Origin: a virus
Length of the DNA stretch: 27,027 nucleotides
IMG/VR virus record: IMGVR_UViG_3300020183_000383
Coordinates: 1 to 27,027 of that record
Strand: one strand, 5' to 3'
This document shows, in pieces, positions 1-6,347 of the stretch. Under the pieces are notes generated by a model. It was not told the origin of the DNA. It was given only the letters and a program-made list of their open reading frames with translations, and did no database searches. How positions within the stretch are numbered: position 1 is the stretch's first letter; each line of letters starts with the position of its first letter. Position numbers and translations under genes: made by a program.

Positions 1-53
1 AAGTTCATAGGTTTTGGGTGTTTTGATTAGACAGCAGTCGTGCAAGCAGCAGG

Positions 54-96
54 AAGCCTCGCCAGAAGCTATTAGAAGCCCAAGGCGGGGCTTTCT
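54..96 (+). terminator. Terminator-like hairpin at the left edge
   Basis: AAGCCTCGCC (54-63) pairs with GGCGGGGCTT (84-93), a 10-bp stem with one G-U pair. The loop is 20 nt and contains GAAGC twice. A short T-rich stretch (TTTCTC) follows. It probably ends a transcript entering from the left, but the loop is long and the U-tract weak. Confidence 0.45.
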
Positions 97-160
97 CATA
101 TGCAGTAAGGTCGACCTATTACTCAATGCCTAACAGGGGCTTAAATCGCCTCTAATCGAT

Positions 161-179
161 CCGGACAGATTTTTGGTGG
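161..179 (+). repeat. Copy 1 of a 19-bp dispersed repeat
   Basis: CCGGACAGATTTTTGGTGG. The same 19 bases with one change recur at 387-405. The core CCAGATTTTTGG recurs at 186-197 and, inverted, at 2841-2852. All copies are in non-coding DNA. Confidence 0.6.
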
Positions 180-185
180 TCATTG

Positions 186-197
186 CCAGATTTTTGG
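186..197 (+). repeat. Core copy of the dispersed repeat, inside an inverted repeat
   Basis: CCAGATTTTTGG lies 6 bp after the first copy. Here the flanks extend it into an inverted repeat, TGCCA (184-188) and TGGCA (195-199). Confidence 0.5.
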
Positions 198-340
198 CAT
201 CGATACACCGATATTGCTTTATCGTTTTAGCAGACCATAGGTGCGCAACAACCAGTATGCAGATTGACAAAAATTTCGCGCCAAAAAATCATGGTATATC
301 GTTGTATGTATATCGCTGATTGCCTACAGCATGTGTATAT

Positions 341-376
341 GGGCTGGGTGGGTCACGGTCGGCTGGGTCGGCTGGG
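341..376 (+). other. G-quadruplex-type cluster of GGG runs
   Basis: GGG runs start at 341, 346, 350, 365 and 374. The first three are separated by 1-2 nt, the fourth by a 12-nt loop. GTCGGCTGGG is also tandemly repeated (358-376). This is a clear strand-biased G cluster in otherwise AT-rich DNA. Folding is inferred only from the pattern. Confidence 0.4.
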
Positions 377-386
377 TTTCCGAAGA

Positions 387-405
387 CCGGACAGATTTTT
401 GGCGG
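387..405 (+). repeat. Copy 2 of the 19-bp dispersed repeat
   Basis: CCGGACAGATTTTTGGCGG differs from the copy at 161-179 at one base. It is followed by GGGGTCCT, an A9 tract and AGGAACC, which can form a weak stem. Confidence 0.6.
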
Positions 406-671
406 GGGGTCCTAAAAAAAAAGGAACCAGTAGCCAAAAAAGTGCCAGGTGGCAAAAATGCCTCACATATAACAGAAATCCTGCATATGTAGCAAAAATG
501 CCCTATTTATGTCATATGTGGTAAAATTTACATGTATTCGGTATGGTTTGTTCAGCTGTTTGTGCCGTAACCATGCCATAAACGTCCAAAAAAACGTTAA
601 ATGACATAATCAACTGAAAAACAATTAAATAAGCAAGCAAAATAAAAATATGTGAAAATACTTTGTAGTTA

Positions 672-703
672 TTTGGAAATAGGTTTATTTTATCATATCT
701 TTG
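672..703 (+). promoter_or_regulatory. Bacteroidota-type promoter for the 726-2214 operon
   Basis: A -33 box TTTG (672-675) is followed, after exactly 20 nt, by a -7 box TATCTTTG (696-703). This matches the primary sigma consensus of Bacteroidota (TTTG, 19-21 nt, TAnnTTTG). Transcription would start near 709-712, about 15 nt before the ATG at 726. It is the best promoter match found in the window. Confidence 0.75.
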
Positions 704-725
704 TAGCTCACCAAATTTAAAAAAC

Positions 726-827
726 ATGGAACAATTCATTCAGTGCATTCAGGCCTTACTTGCTGGCGGCGTTATATCAATGTCCGCGTGTATCATTTTA
801 AATAAATTATTTACCGAAAAAAATTAA
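726..827 (+). CDS. 33-aa predicted membrane peptide
   Basis: The ATG lies about 15 nt downstream of a good promoter and the frame ends in TAA four bases before the next start codon. The peptide has a hydrophobic stretch at about residues 10-27 (ALLAGGVISMSACIILNK) and a short charged tail (LFTEKN), so one membrane span is predicted. No family is recognised. The size would suit a small phage membrane peptide or a holin-like accessory, but the distance from the lysin gene and the shortness make any role speculative. Support comes from promoter position and tight spacing to the next gene, not homology. Confidence 0.55.
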   Translation: MEQFIQCIQALLAGGVISMSACIILNKLFTEKN

Positions 828-831
828 TGAA

Positions 832-1059
832 ATGCAAGTTCAACCCATTCACCACGACTTTCACACTATTGATGTTTCCGATTATTGGCCCCAACTTCCA
901 ATGTCAGAAAAAATAGAGGTGCATTATTATTACCCCAACACCAAAACCTATCGGGTTTCTTTTGTGAGTCACGCCTATTACGAAAAATATGAATCGGAAC
1001 GCGACGAATATAGAATCGCAACGTTTTACCACCTTGAATCCTCAACAGAAACAATTTAA
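832..1059 (+). CDS. Hypothetical 75-aa protein
   Basis: This is the second gene of the promoter-led unit, starting 4 nt after the previous stop. The protein is rich in Tyr, His and Glu, with no membrane segment or signal peptide. It includes KIEVHYYYPNTKTYRVSF, which reads like a beta-hairpin, and a charged helix (YEKYESERDEYRIATFYHL). No family is recognised. The gene is credible because it is tightly packed between its neighbours and is followed by an A-rich leader to the next gene. Confidence 0.6.
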   Translation: MQVQPIHHDFHTIDVSDYWPQLPMSEKIEVHYYYPNTKTYRVSFVSHAYYEKYESERDEYRIATFYHLESSTETI

Positions 1060-1079
1060 CACAAAAAAAACACAACACA

Positions 1080-1946
1080 ATGAAACACGTACACACTAAC
1101 GCTATGGTTTGTCATCTATGGGCGAATCAATCACAAGAGAGCGCACGGAACAGGCAAGGAAACTTATTTTTTGAGGGTGATTGTATTTATAGTTATCGCA
1201 GATCATTCAAAATTGGCGAAATAGTCATAGCACCCAATGGACATAAATTCTATTTTATAAATAATAATAATTTTAGCAGAACGACGGGTAAGCATATTAA
1301 TGAACTCCACAATTCTTTGCCAGATGATGGAATTCGGGTCGAAGTAGACATGCAAAGTGAATTTTTTGGCTATTGCTATTTCAACACAGCCAATGCACAT
1401 AAATCGATCGATTATGTATCAAACGAAATTAATGATGCTCTTAATAAACAAACAAGGGCAATAAAGTATAGTAGGGAATTTGCAAGGGCGCATAGGTTAT
1501 ATCAAATTTACATATCATTATGCAGAGGATGGGGTAAAGAATACACAGCAATAAGCAAATTTCCCTCATACGACAAGGCAGCGCAAAGTGCAGAAATGTC
1601 GCAAAAAAGGGCAGAACAAGAAAGCATAAAAAAGGCACAAAAGGAACATCATAACCTGGAAAAATGGGTAAAACATGAATACAATGGCTATTTATACCAT
1701 TCGCCAATCCATCTCCGATTATCACCGAATGGCAACGAAATTCAAACCAGCAGAGGGGCTACTGTTCCCTTGGATGCTGCGATGTCCCTATGGGATGCAA
1801 TAACACAGAAGCAAGAAATAAAAGGCAAAAAAATTGGATCATTTACCTGCATAGCGAATGACGGGGAAACAATTAAGATAGGATGCCATAATATCCCAAT
1901 GGGAATAGCTGCACAATTCATGGAAAAATTAACCGTAAATCAATAA
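1080..1946 (+). CDS. Conserved phage-type protein of unknown function, 288 aa
   Basis: The start follows an A-rich leader (CACAAAAAAAACACAACACA), typical of Bacteroidota translation signals. The N-terminus has the pattern HTNAMVCHLWANQSQESARN, then NLFFEG and IYSYRRSFKIG. I recall this motif set from uncharacterised phage and metagenomic proteins, with no known function. Residues about 170-200 form a charged helix (SAEMSQKRAEQESIKKAQKE). The C-terminal third (from YNGYLYHSP) looks like a separate small domain. There is no signal peptide or membrane span. Function is unknown; recognition of the family is from memory. Confidence 0.75.
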   Translation: MKHVHTNAMVCHLWANQSQESARNRQGNLFFEGDCIYSYRRSFKIGEIVIAPNGHKFYFINNNNFSRTTGKHINELHNSLPDDGIRVEVDMQSEFFGYCYFNTANAHKSIDYVSNEINDALNKQTRAIKYSREFARAHRLYQIYISLCRGWGKEYTAISKFPSYDKAAQSAEMSQKRAEQESIKKAQKEHHNLEKWVKHEYNGYLYHSPIHLRLSPNGNEIQTSRGATVPLDAAMSLWDAITQKQEIKGKKIGSFTCIANDGETIKIGCHNIPMGIAAQFMEKLTVNQ

Positions 1947-1986
1947 ATGTAAAACATGTCACACACATTAAATAAAAAACCATAAA

Positions 1987-2214
1987 ATGAAATACATAAT
2001 ACAAGACCGAGAAACAGGTAACGTCATAGACGAATTTAGCACCATGACAGAAGCCGAAAAAACATTGGAAGATTATGAGAACCAAGACAAAGAGGACGGC
2101 ATATATAAGCCAGAATTTTATGAAATTGTCGAAAAAATAACGGCCAATTATTATCAGGACAAACATGACCTCATCAAGTACATAATTCAAGTGATCAATT
2201 CACAAAAGTTATAA
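1987..2214 (+). CDS. Small conserved phage-type protein, 75 aa
   Basis: The sequence MKYIIQDRETGNVIDEF followed by an acidic helix (EAEKTLEDYENQDKEDG) and YKPEFYEIVEK resembles short phage and plasmid proteins of roughly 50 residues with unknown function. Here it carries about 25 extra residues after EIVEK. The extra tail overlaps an open -1 frame (2169-2327) that reads like protein. The C-terminus may therefore be altered by a frameshift. It is the last gene before the terminator at 2346. Confidence 0.65.
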   Translation: MKYIIQDRETGNVIDEFSTMTEAEKTLEDYENQDKEDGIYKPEFYEIVEKITANYYQDKHDLIKYIIQVINSQKL

Positions 2215-2327
2215 CCAATCCACAATTCATTGACAACTGGCAGGAGGATGACGGTTCGACTTTTGACGAAAATAACGCAACAAACTTGCGCGATTACATA
2301 CTCCCGTCAAATTCAATAATTAAGTAA
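2169..2327 (+). other. Protein-like open -1 frame without its own start
   Basis: A 52-codon stretch is open in the -1 frame relative to the gene ending at 2214, running from just after a TGA (2166-2168) to TAA (2325-2327). It has no ATG or GTG start. Its translation includes TNPQFIDNWQEDDGSTFDEN and LRDYILPSNSIIK, which look like real protein. It may be the original C-terminus of the upstream gene reached by a natural frameshift, a decayed gene, or chance. Confidence 0.3.
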
Positions 2328-2345
2328 TAATTTCGCCGCATCTTT

Positions 2346-2373
2346 GGGGGGGGGGATATCCTCCCCTTTTTTT
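2346..2373 (+). terminator. Intrinsic terminator of the 726-2214 operon
   Basis: GGGGGGG (2349-2355) pairs with CCTCCCC (2360-2366) around an ATAT loop, with one G-U pair, and seven Ts follow (2367-2373). The G side is a homopolymer of ten Gs. It lies about 130 nt after the last complete gene of the unit and closes it. Confidence 0.85.
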
Positions 2374-3016
2374 ATGCCTTAACGTGTGGCATATATGCTA
2401 TATTTATTTAGACTTATTTATAGACGTTTTAAGACAGTAAACATGCTCATATGTATGTATATACATCAAAGTAAGTATATGCGCTTATATTGTCTTATAT
2501 ACGTTTATATTCGATTTATGTACAAGATCATATGTACATATATATGCGAATACTTATATATATATATGTATGTATACAAAAAAATATAAATGAGTAAGTA
2601 AGATATTATTCAGCGACAAAAAACGCGAAAGCAAAAAAATGTGCTTGGTTGTGCTAAACCGTTTTATCAAAACAGCAGAATTCTGATTAACATAATAATA
2701 CTTATTGGGTATATGACAAATTGGCAACATTAAAAATTATTGTAATATGTTGCGTAATGCTCTGAAATTTAATAAGTTAGCGCAGATGGTCCCAAATGTA
2801 AAAATTCAAGAACAGAAATCAAAAAACCCTGTGATGCCCCCCAAAAATCTGGTTCGTCCTATTAGTTTTTTAAAATCTGTTTAAATTGTTTTTTGTATTA
2901 CTAACTGATAATCTTGGCTAACTATATAATTGATATAACTGTATACATACTATATCATGTTGATGCGAATTGCTGCTGTAAACTTTCAAACTATAAAAAA
3001 CGCATAGATTTGTGTT
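2374..3016. other. AT-rich non-coding region with short palindromes
   Basis: No credible gene is present; the longest frame (2386-2589) is a Tyr/Ile low-complexity product of TA-rich repeats. The stretch 2390-2590 is dense in alternating TATA/TATG sequence and short palindromes such as TGTATATACA and TATGTACATA. CAGAATTCTG occurs near 2675-2690. An inverted copy of the CCAGATTTTTGG repeat lies at 2841-2852. A weak promoter-like pair, ATTG (2885-2888) and TAATCTTG (2909-2916) with 20 nt spacing, could serve the lysin operon. Confidence 0.5.
2841..2852 (-). repeat. Inverted core copy of the dispersed repeat
   Basis: CCAAAAATCTGG is the reverse complement of CCAGATTTTTGG at 186-197. It sits on the far side of the 726-2373 unit, so repeat copies flank that unit in opposite orientation. 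Confidence 0.5.
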
Positions 3017-3517
3017 ATGGATATACTTAGGTTATTGCAGGTGGCAGCAAAATATGTGGGTCAGCAGGAGACTGATGGCAATTCTGGATTTGTCAGCAAG
3101 GAGTTCCAGGATAAGATGGTGGCAACCGGTTGGCAGCCTTATCATAGCTGGTGTTGTTATTTTTGTGAACTGGTGGCCAAGGAGGCGGCAGGAGCCGGCA
3201 CGGAGGAGTGGATGCGATTTGATAAACTTTTTCAGCCAAGTTGTACGGCTACTTATGCAAATTTTGCTGGGTCTGAATATTATAGGGTTGGGCGAGTGCC
3301 TAGGCCTGGTAGCCTGATTGTATGGCGATATGGACAGGGATGGCGTGGGCATATTGGTATAGTAGAGTCTGCGCGAGACAAAATTATTAATACGATAGAG
3401 GGTAATACTAATAAATCGGGCAGTAGGGAAGGAACTCACGTTTTACGCAAACAACGGAAACTAGAGTTTACCGATCACATTGGCCTAAACTTAATAGGTT
3501 TTATCTATCTAGTATGA
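3017..3517 (+). CDS. Phage lysin, CHAP/NlpC-P60-like cysteine peptidase or amidase
   Basis: The predicted product cleaves cell-wall peptidoglycan at the end of infection. The 166-aa protein is a single catalytic domain. YHSWCCYFCELVAKEA (42-57) holds the candidate nucleophile Cys46. RPGSLIVW (96-103) precedes GHIGIVES with the catalytic His112, and TIEGNTN (126-132) supplies the polar third position. This order is the hallmark of phage CHAP-type endolysins. No signal peptide or separate wall-binding domain is seen. It overlaps the next gene by ATGA. A -7-like TAGATTTG sits only 4 nt before the ATG, leaving the promoter unclear. Confidence 0.8.
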   Translation: MDILRLLQVAAKYVGQQETDGNSGFVSKEFQDKMVATGWQPYHSWCCYFCELVAKEAAGAGTEEWMRFDKLFQPSCTATYANFAGSEYYRVGRVPRPGSLIVWRYGQGWRGHIGIVESARDKIINTIEGNTNKSGSREGTHVLRKQRKLEFTDHIGLNLIGFIYLV

Positions 3518-4488
3518 CTAAGACAGAGATGGCTAAGGCATATCGTATAAAGCACGGCGAGGGAATGCCAACCATGAAACTTGCAAGAATAATGTATAGT
3601 GAGAATGAGTTGCTTTTTAAGGATGTGGAGGATGCAAGGAGGTTTCTTCGATATATAGAAGGAAAATATCCGAATAAGCGTGGAGGTAAATGTTCCTATC
3701 CTAAGAAGCCAATTCGTGTGATGAATCCTTATGCCTTCCCTGCAAGCGATGCAACGAGTTATGAGCCATATAGCATAGAGGAAAGCAAGATTCTGATATT
3801 GTCTGATATACATATCCCATATCACGATATAGAGGCTTTGACGGCTGTGTTTGAGTATATGGAGGTACAAGGGTGCGAAGCTATCTTGCTAAATGGAGAT
3901 ATATTGGATTTTTATGGTCTGAGTCGTTTTGTAAGGGACCCAAAAGCAAGATCCATATCAGGCGAGTTGGAAATTTTGGAACAATTTTATGACATTCTTA
4001 AAAAGCATTTTAATGTTAACATTTATTACAAATTAGGTAATCACGAGGAACGATACGATCACTTTTTATTTATGAAGGCAGCAGAATTGACGGGTGTTCC
4101 AGAGTTTAACATAGAAACTGTTATAGAAAATAGAATGCCTGGTGTTAAAATTATTAAAGACAAAAGAATAGTCCAGTTTGGTAGTTTAAACATCATACAT
4201 GGTCATGAATACAATACAGGTATATTTCAATCTGTAAATGTTGCTCGTGGGCTGTTTTTAAAGTCTAAGGTATCCAGTTTACAAGGTCATGCTCATCAAG
4301 TATCAGAGCATACGGAGACGGATATGAATGGTAATATAACGACCACCTGGAGTGTCGGTTGCTTGTGTAATATGCACCCAGATTATGCCAAACTAAATCG
4401 TTGGTCACAGGGATTTGCGGTGGCGCAGAGAAAAGGAGGAGATTTCTCGGTGAAAAACTACCGGATTCATAAAGGTGTAATCCTATGA
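3514..4488 (+). CDS. Calcineurin-like metallophosphoesterase, 324 aa
   Basis: The two-metal active-site motifs are all present in order: D98-x-H100 (LSDIH), G128-D129 (LNGDILD), G175-N176-H177-E178, H231 (IHGHEY) and G258-H259-A260-H261. It should therefore hydrolyse a phosphomono- or phosphodiester with Mn, Fe or similar metals. The substrate cannot be read from sequence. Residues 1-85, rich in Lys and Arg, precede the catalytic domain and may bind nucleic acid. It starts within the last codons of the lysin gene (ATGA overlap), so the two are translationally coupled. It could act in nucleic-acid metabolism, host takeover or removal of a signalling nucleotide. Confidence 0.85.
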   Translation: MTKTEMAKAYRIKHGEGMPTMKLARIMYSENELLFKDVEDARRFLRYIEGKYPNKRGGKCSYPKKPIRVMNPYAFPASDATSYEPYSIEESKILILSDIHIPYHDIEALTAVFEYMEVQGCEAILLNGDILDFYGLSRFVRDPKARSISGELEILEQFYDILKKHFNVNIYYKLGNHEERYDHFLFMKAAELTGVPEFNIETVIENRMPGVKIIKDKRIVQFGSLNIIHGHEYNTGIFQSVNVARGLFLKSKVSSLQGHAHQVSEHTETDMNGNITTTWSVGCLCNMHPDYAKLNRWSQGFAVAQRKGGDFSVKNYRIHKGVIL

Positions 4489-4691
4489 GCGAAGAAGTAG
4501 TAGAAGAAGAAGAAGAAACAGTAACAATAGACTATTTACAAATCGTAGAAAGTCAGTTGAGTATTTTAAGTAGCGTAACAGAATATTCTGATGATTTGTA
4601 TGACGAGATGCAACAAAGCAAAATAAGGACTGCCTCGTTGGCGTTTAAGATCATCAACAAGATACAAAAGAATATACTGGAGTCTATTTAA
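4485..4691 (+). CDS. Small acidic protein, 68 aa, unknown function
   Basis: It starts in an ATGA overlap with the metallophosphoesterase gene. The N-terminus is a run of Glu (SEEVVEEEEE, encoded by a GAA/GTA triplet tract at 4488-4516). A helical, coiled-coil-like remainder follows (IDYLQIVESQLSILSSV and TASLAFKIINKIQKNI). No family is recognised. Its 3' end overlaps the 3' end of the leftward cluster by 4 bp, so it marks a convergent boundary. Confidence 0.65.
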   Translation: MSEEVVEEEEETVTIDYLQIVESQLSILSSVTEYSDDLYDEMQQSKIRTASLAFKIINKIQKNILESI

Positions 4692-4912
4692 GGTCTGCGT
4701 AGCTGTATATGACAGCAGAAAAGCGCAGAATACATTTTACGGTAGGTTTTCTTAGAATTGACATTATTATACGCTGCCGTTGATACTGCTTTAAAGTTAG
4801 CAGCCATTGCCGTTCCTTCTCTAGCAGCCAGTTCTTCTTTTGCGAACTGAAAAACAGAAGGAAATTGCCTTACAGGATTTTCTAAATCAGTAGCTAAATA
4901 GACGTTTACCAT
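4688..4912 (-). CDS. Hypothetical 74-aa protein, last gene of leftward cluster
   Basis: The product (MVNVYLATDLENPVRQFPSV, then FAKEELAAREGTAMAANFKA) has a soluble N-terminal half with an Ala-rich helix. Its basic C-terminus contains a Cys pair (FCCHIQLRRP). No family is recognised. It starts 14 nt after the stop of the gene upstream, with a T/A-rich leader. The convergent 4-bp overlap with the acidic protein gene fits compact phage packing. Confidence 0.55.
   Translation of the reverse strand: MVNVYLATDLENPVRQFPSVFQFAKEELAAREGTAMAANFKAVSTAAYNNVNSKKTYRKMYSALFCCHIQLRRP
4694..4729. terminator. Nested hairpin at the convergent gene boundary
   Basis: TCTGCG (4694-4699) pairs with CGCAGA (4724-4729). 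Inside it, GCTGT (4702-4706) pairs with ACAGC (4712-4716) around ATATG. The structure lies right after the rightward stop codon, inside the 3' end of the leftward gene. It may slow or end transcription from both sides. No long U-tract follows, so this is weak. Confidence 0.35.
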
Positions 4913-4926
4913 AATATTTTTTGGTA

Positions 4927-5334
4927 CTAAGGTAAATTTTTTTTGATATATGATCTTTTTGTGATCTGGTATAGAATTGTGCCAGCAGCATCATCGAGGC
5001 TAAACGTTTTTGTGTCTATGCTTAAATAGTATGGATCATAAGATATATGCAGATATTGCATATAAAGTTCTTCCATTCTTATTCTATACAGTTGTAAAAG
5101 AGGTTTATATATATATATGTTAAAAAGGGGTGCATTGCGCAGTTGCCCTCTCAGCCTGTAACGATACATATAGCTAGATGTGAAGCCTATATGCAATTTT
5201 TTTTGGGTCAGGTTGCTATACAAAGGTGCATCAGTATAAACAAAGTTAAATTTTGTGTGTCTCTGCGGCTGTATGCCAACCCAGACAATATAATCGCGTG
5301 GATGTGTAGCGTATTCTGGCAGTTCGTGTAGCAT
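4927..5334 (-). CDS. Hypothetical 135-aa protein in leftward cluster
   Basis: The start codon shares one base with the upstream stop (TAATG), so translation is probably coupled. The protein is rich in Tyr and aromatic residues and looks like a beta-strand-rich soluble domain (DYIVWVGIQPQ, KFNFVYTDAPLY, LHIGFTSSYMYRYRL). The Lys-rich C-terminus is KRSYIKKNLP. There is no signal peptide, membrane span or recognisable family. Confidence 0.6.
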   Translation of the reverse strand: MLHELPEYATHPRDYIVWVGIQPQRHTKFNFVYTDAPLYSNLTQKKLHIGFTSSYMYRYRLRGQLRNAPLFNIYIYKPLLQLYRIRMEELYMQYLHISYDPYYLSIDTKTFSLDDAAGTILYQITKRSYIKKNLP

Positions 5335-5558
5335 TAGAAATTAGTTAAATCGTAGTCATAAGAATTAAAATTTTGCTCATAATAGTCTTCGCCATTAATA
5401 TAGCGTTTATTGTTAAGAATTTCTTCCATTGCACAGGCATTAAAAGCGTCTATAATCATTTTGCGCTCCAGTTCGAGGAACTGGTCTATATCATCGACTA
5501 ATACTTTTAGATCACCGTAATGATCCTCGATTAAAATTTGCAATGGTGTACGTTTCAT
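5334..5558 (-). CDS. Small phage-type protein with helical core, 74 aa
   Basis: It starts in an ATGA overlap with the gene upstream and ends in a TAATG overlap with the gene downstream. A charged helix (ELERKMIIDAFNACAMEEIL) is followed by NGEDYYEQNF. This arrangement (helix with KMIxDA, then a GExYYxxxF-like tail) is familiar from small uncharacterised Bacteroidota phage proteins. The resemblance is from memory and no function is known. Confidence 0.65.
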   Translation of the reverse strand: MKRTPLQILIEDHYGDLKVLVDDIDQFLELERKMIIDAFNACAMEEILNNKRYINGEDYYEQNFNSYDYDLTNF

Positions 5559-5818
5559 AATTCTTCATTTATGGCATCATAAAAGTTTGATTCTTCTCGC
5601 ATACAAGCTTCATGTATAGCCTGGTTCTGTTCAATAGTGTACTTGGTTTCATCCCAAGTATAGTCTTCTATCAACCAGCCCATTTGCACGTCATTGCCCT
5701 TATAGCCCCAATACTCGTAACTACCAATGCCATGATTGCCATAACTTGCATCTACAGTCACTGTGACCATGAGTATGTCTTCGGCAAACTCTACTGGAAT
5801 GTCAAATGTTCTTGTCAT
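5555..5818 (-). CDS. Small phage-type protein, 87 aa
   Basis: The N-terminal half is beta-rich (FDIPVEFAEDILMVTVTVDA). It is followed by a Gly/aromatic segment with GSYEYWGYKGNDVQMGW and a C-terminal helix with acidic residues (QNQAIHEACMREESNFYDAI). The Gly-rich motif resembles small conserved phage proteins of unknown role. Both ends overlap neighbouring genes by ATGA, supporting the start chosen here. Confidence 0.7.
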   Translation of the reverse strand: MTRTFDIPVEFAEDILMVTVTVDASYGNHGIGSYEYWGYKGNDVQMGWLIEDYTWDETKYTIEQNQAIHEACMREESNFYDAINEEL

Positions 5819-6045
5819 ATTTCTATTTTTAATGAGAGTGGACGTATTTGACGATCAAAAATATCTACAATCCATAATGCGTAGTTTGAATTAAAATAGT
5901 TTAACGGCTGCTCACCATATTTACGTTTAATAAATAATTGTATTTCTGACATATACATAGGTGGGGTTAAAATGCAGTTATCTGCGGTTAGTTCAAGTAT
6001 GCAAAATTTATGGTCTGTTCCTGATTTTGTAAGATGGTTCGACAT
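5815..6045 (-). CDS. Hypothetical protein, 76 aa or 47 aa from an internal start
   Basis: The longest form overlaps the upstream gene by 58 bp. The alternative start at Met30 (5958) would remove the overlap and leave a 47-aa protein with 29 nt spacing. The segment before Met30 (HKFCILELTADNCILTPPMY) looks like genuine protein, so the longer form is kept here. The body includes SEIQLFIKRKYGEQPLNYF and ALWIVDIFDRQIRPLSL. No family is recognised. Confidence 0.5.
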   Translation of the reverse strand: MSNHLTKSGTDHKFCILELTADNCILTPPMYMSEIQLFIKRKYGEQPLNYFNSNYALWIVDIFDRQIRPLSLKIEI

Positions 6046-6296
6046 AATTTGTACTTTACTTGTATAATACTGACATAATCGTTTAATACGTCTTGTTCTA
6101 TTGTATCGTGGTAATTGTTAAGTATCATATGTATGGCTCTGTCATAGATGTCTCGCAATATGTCTAACTTTGTTTGCGCCGACATAGCATCTAGTATTAA
6201 TTTGCATTCGTAGTCAAGTTGATCATATATGTCCATAGCAAACACTTTACCTGTAGCATAGAAACACACCAGCAATATAATGATAATGTCTATCAT
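5988..6296 (-). CDS. Small membrane-anchored or secreted protein, 102 aa
   Basis: This is the first gene of the leftward cluster. Residues 2-18 (IDIIIILLVCFYATGKV) form a hydrophobic segment consistent with a membrane anchor or uncleaved signal. After it comes an alpha-helical region (DIYDQLDYECKLILDAM, then KLDILRDIYDRAIHMI). A second possible start, Met21, would give a soluble 82-aa protein. The membrane form could be a lysis accessory, given the lysin gene nearby, but no motif proves it. Confidence 0.6.
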   Translation of the reverse strand: MIDIIIILLVCFYATGKVFAMDIYDQLDYECKLILDAMSAQTKLDILRDIYDRAIHMILNNYHDTIEQDVLNDYVSIIQVKYKLCRTILQNQEQTINFAYLN

Positions 6297-6309
6297 GCTA
6301 CAAATATAT

Positions 6310-6317
6310 CAAAGATA
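6310..6317 (-). promoter_or_regulatory. -7 box for the leftward cluster
   Basis: On the minus strand the sequence is TATCTTTG, a perfect TAnnTTTG -7 box, and it would start transcription about 8 nt before the ATG at 6296. A second match, TATATTTG, lies at 6301-6308. No clear TTTG box sits 19-21 nt upstream. The 51-bp gap between divergent genes must carry promoters for both sides; I see no good one for the rightward operon. Confidence 0.4.
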
Positions 6318-6347
6318 TAAACAAAAATTATTAAAATATACTTAAAA

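Larger units (their letters stand above)
97..671. other. Non-coding left end without a convincing gene
   Basis: I see no convincing gene here. The two longest open frames have no family resemblance, low-complexity composition and poor starts. The stretch does hold short structured motifs. TGCCA/TGGCA inverted pairs lie at 184-199 and 443-454, GGCA-AAAA-TGCC lies at 451-462, and an AACGT/ACGTT pair lies at 581-598. There are also repeated copies of CAGATTTTTGG and a G-run cluster, listed separately. It may be regulatory DNA between phage modules or flanking DNA. Confidence 0.5.

Noticed and set aside
264-524. 86-aa open frame on the + strand
   Set aside because: It starts at a TTG, is made partly of G-rich and A-rich repeats, and has no protein-like pattern.
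512-739. 75-aa open frame on the - strand with a hydrophobic stretch
   Set aside because: It runs through the promoter at 672-703 and opposite the small gene at 726, and looks like a by-product of AT-rich DNA.
2386-2589. 67-aa Tyr/Ile-rich open frame
   Set aside because: It is low-complexity translation of TATA/TATG-rich spacer with no plausible domain.
2793-2800. CAAATGTA, a -7 box on the minus strand
   Set aside because: No leftward gene follows it, and no matching -33 box is visible.
3005-3012. TAGATTTG as a -7 box of the lysin gene
   Set aside because: It matches TAnnTTTG but lies 4 nt before the ATG, so the transcript would be almost leaderless. The nearest TTTC upstream has 17 nt spacing instead of 19-21.
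1-3016. CRISPR array or tRNA gene in the non-coding parts
   Set aside because: The repeats are too few and irregularly spaced for CRISPR, and no cloverleaf with a T-loop or CCA end was found.
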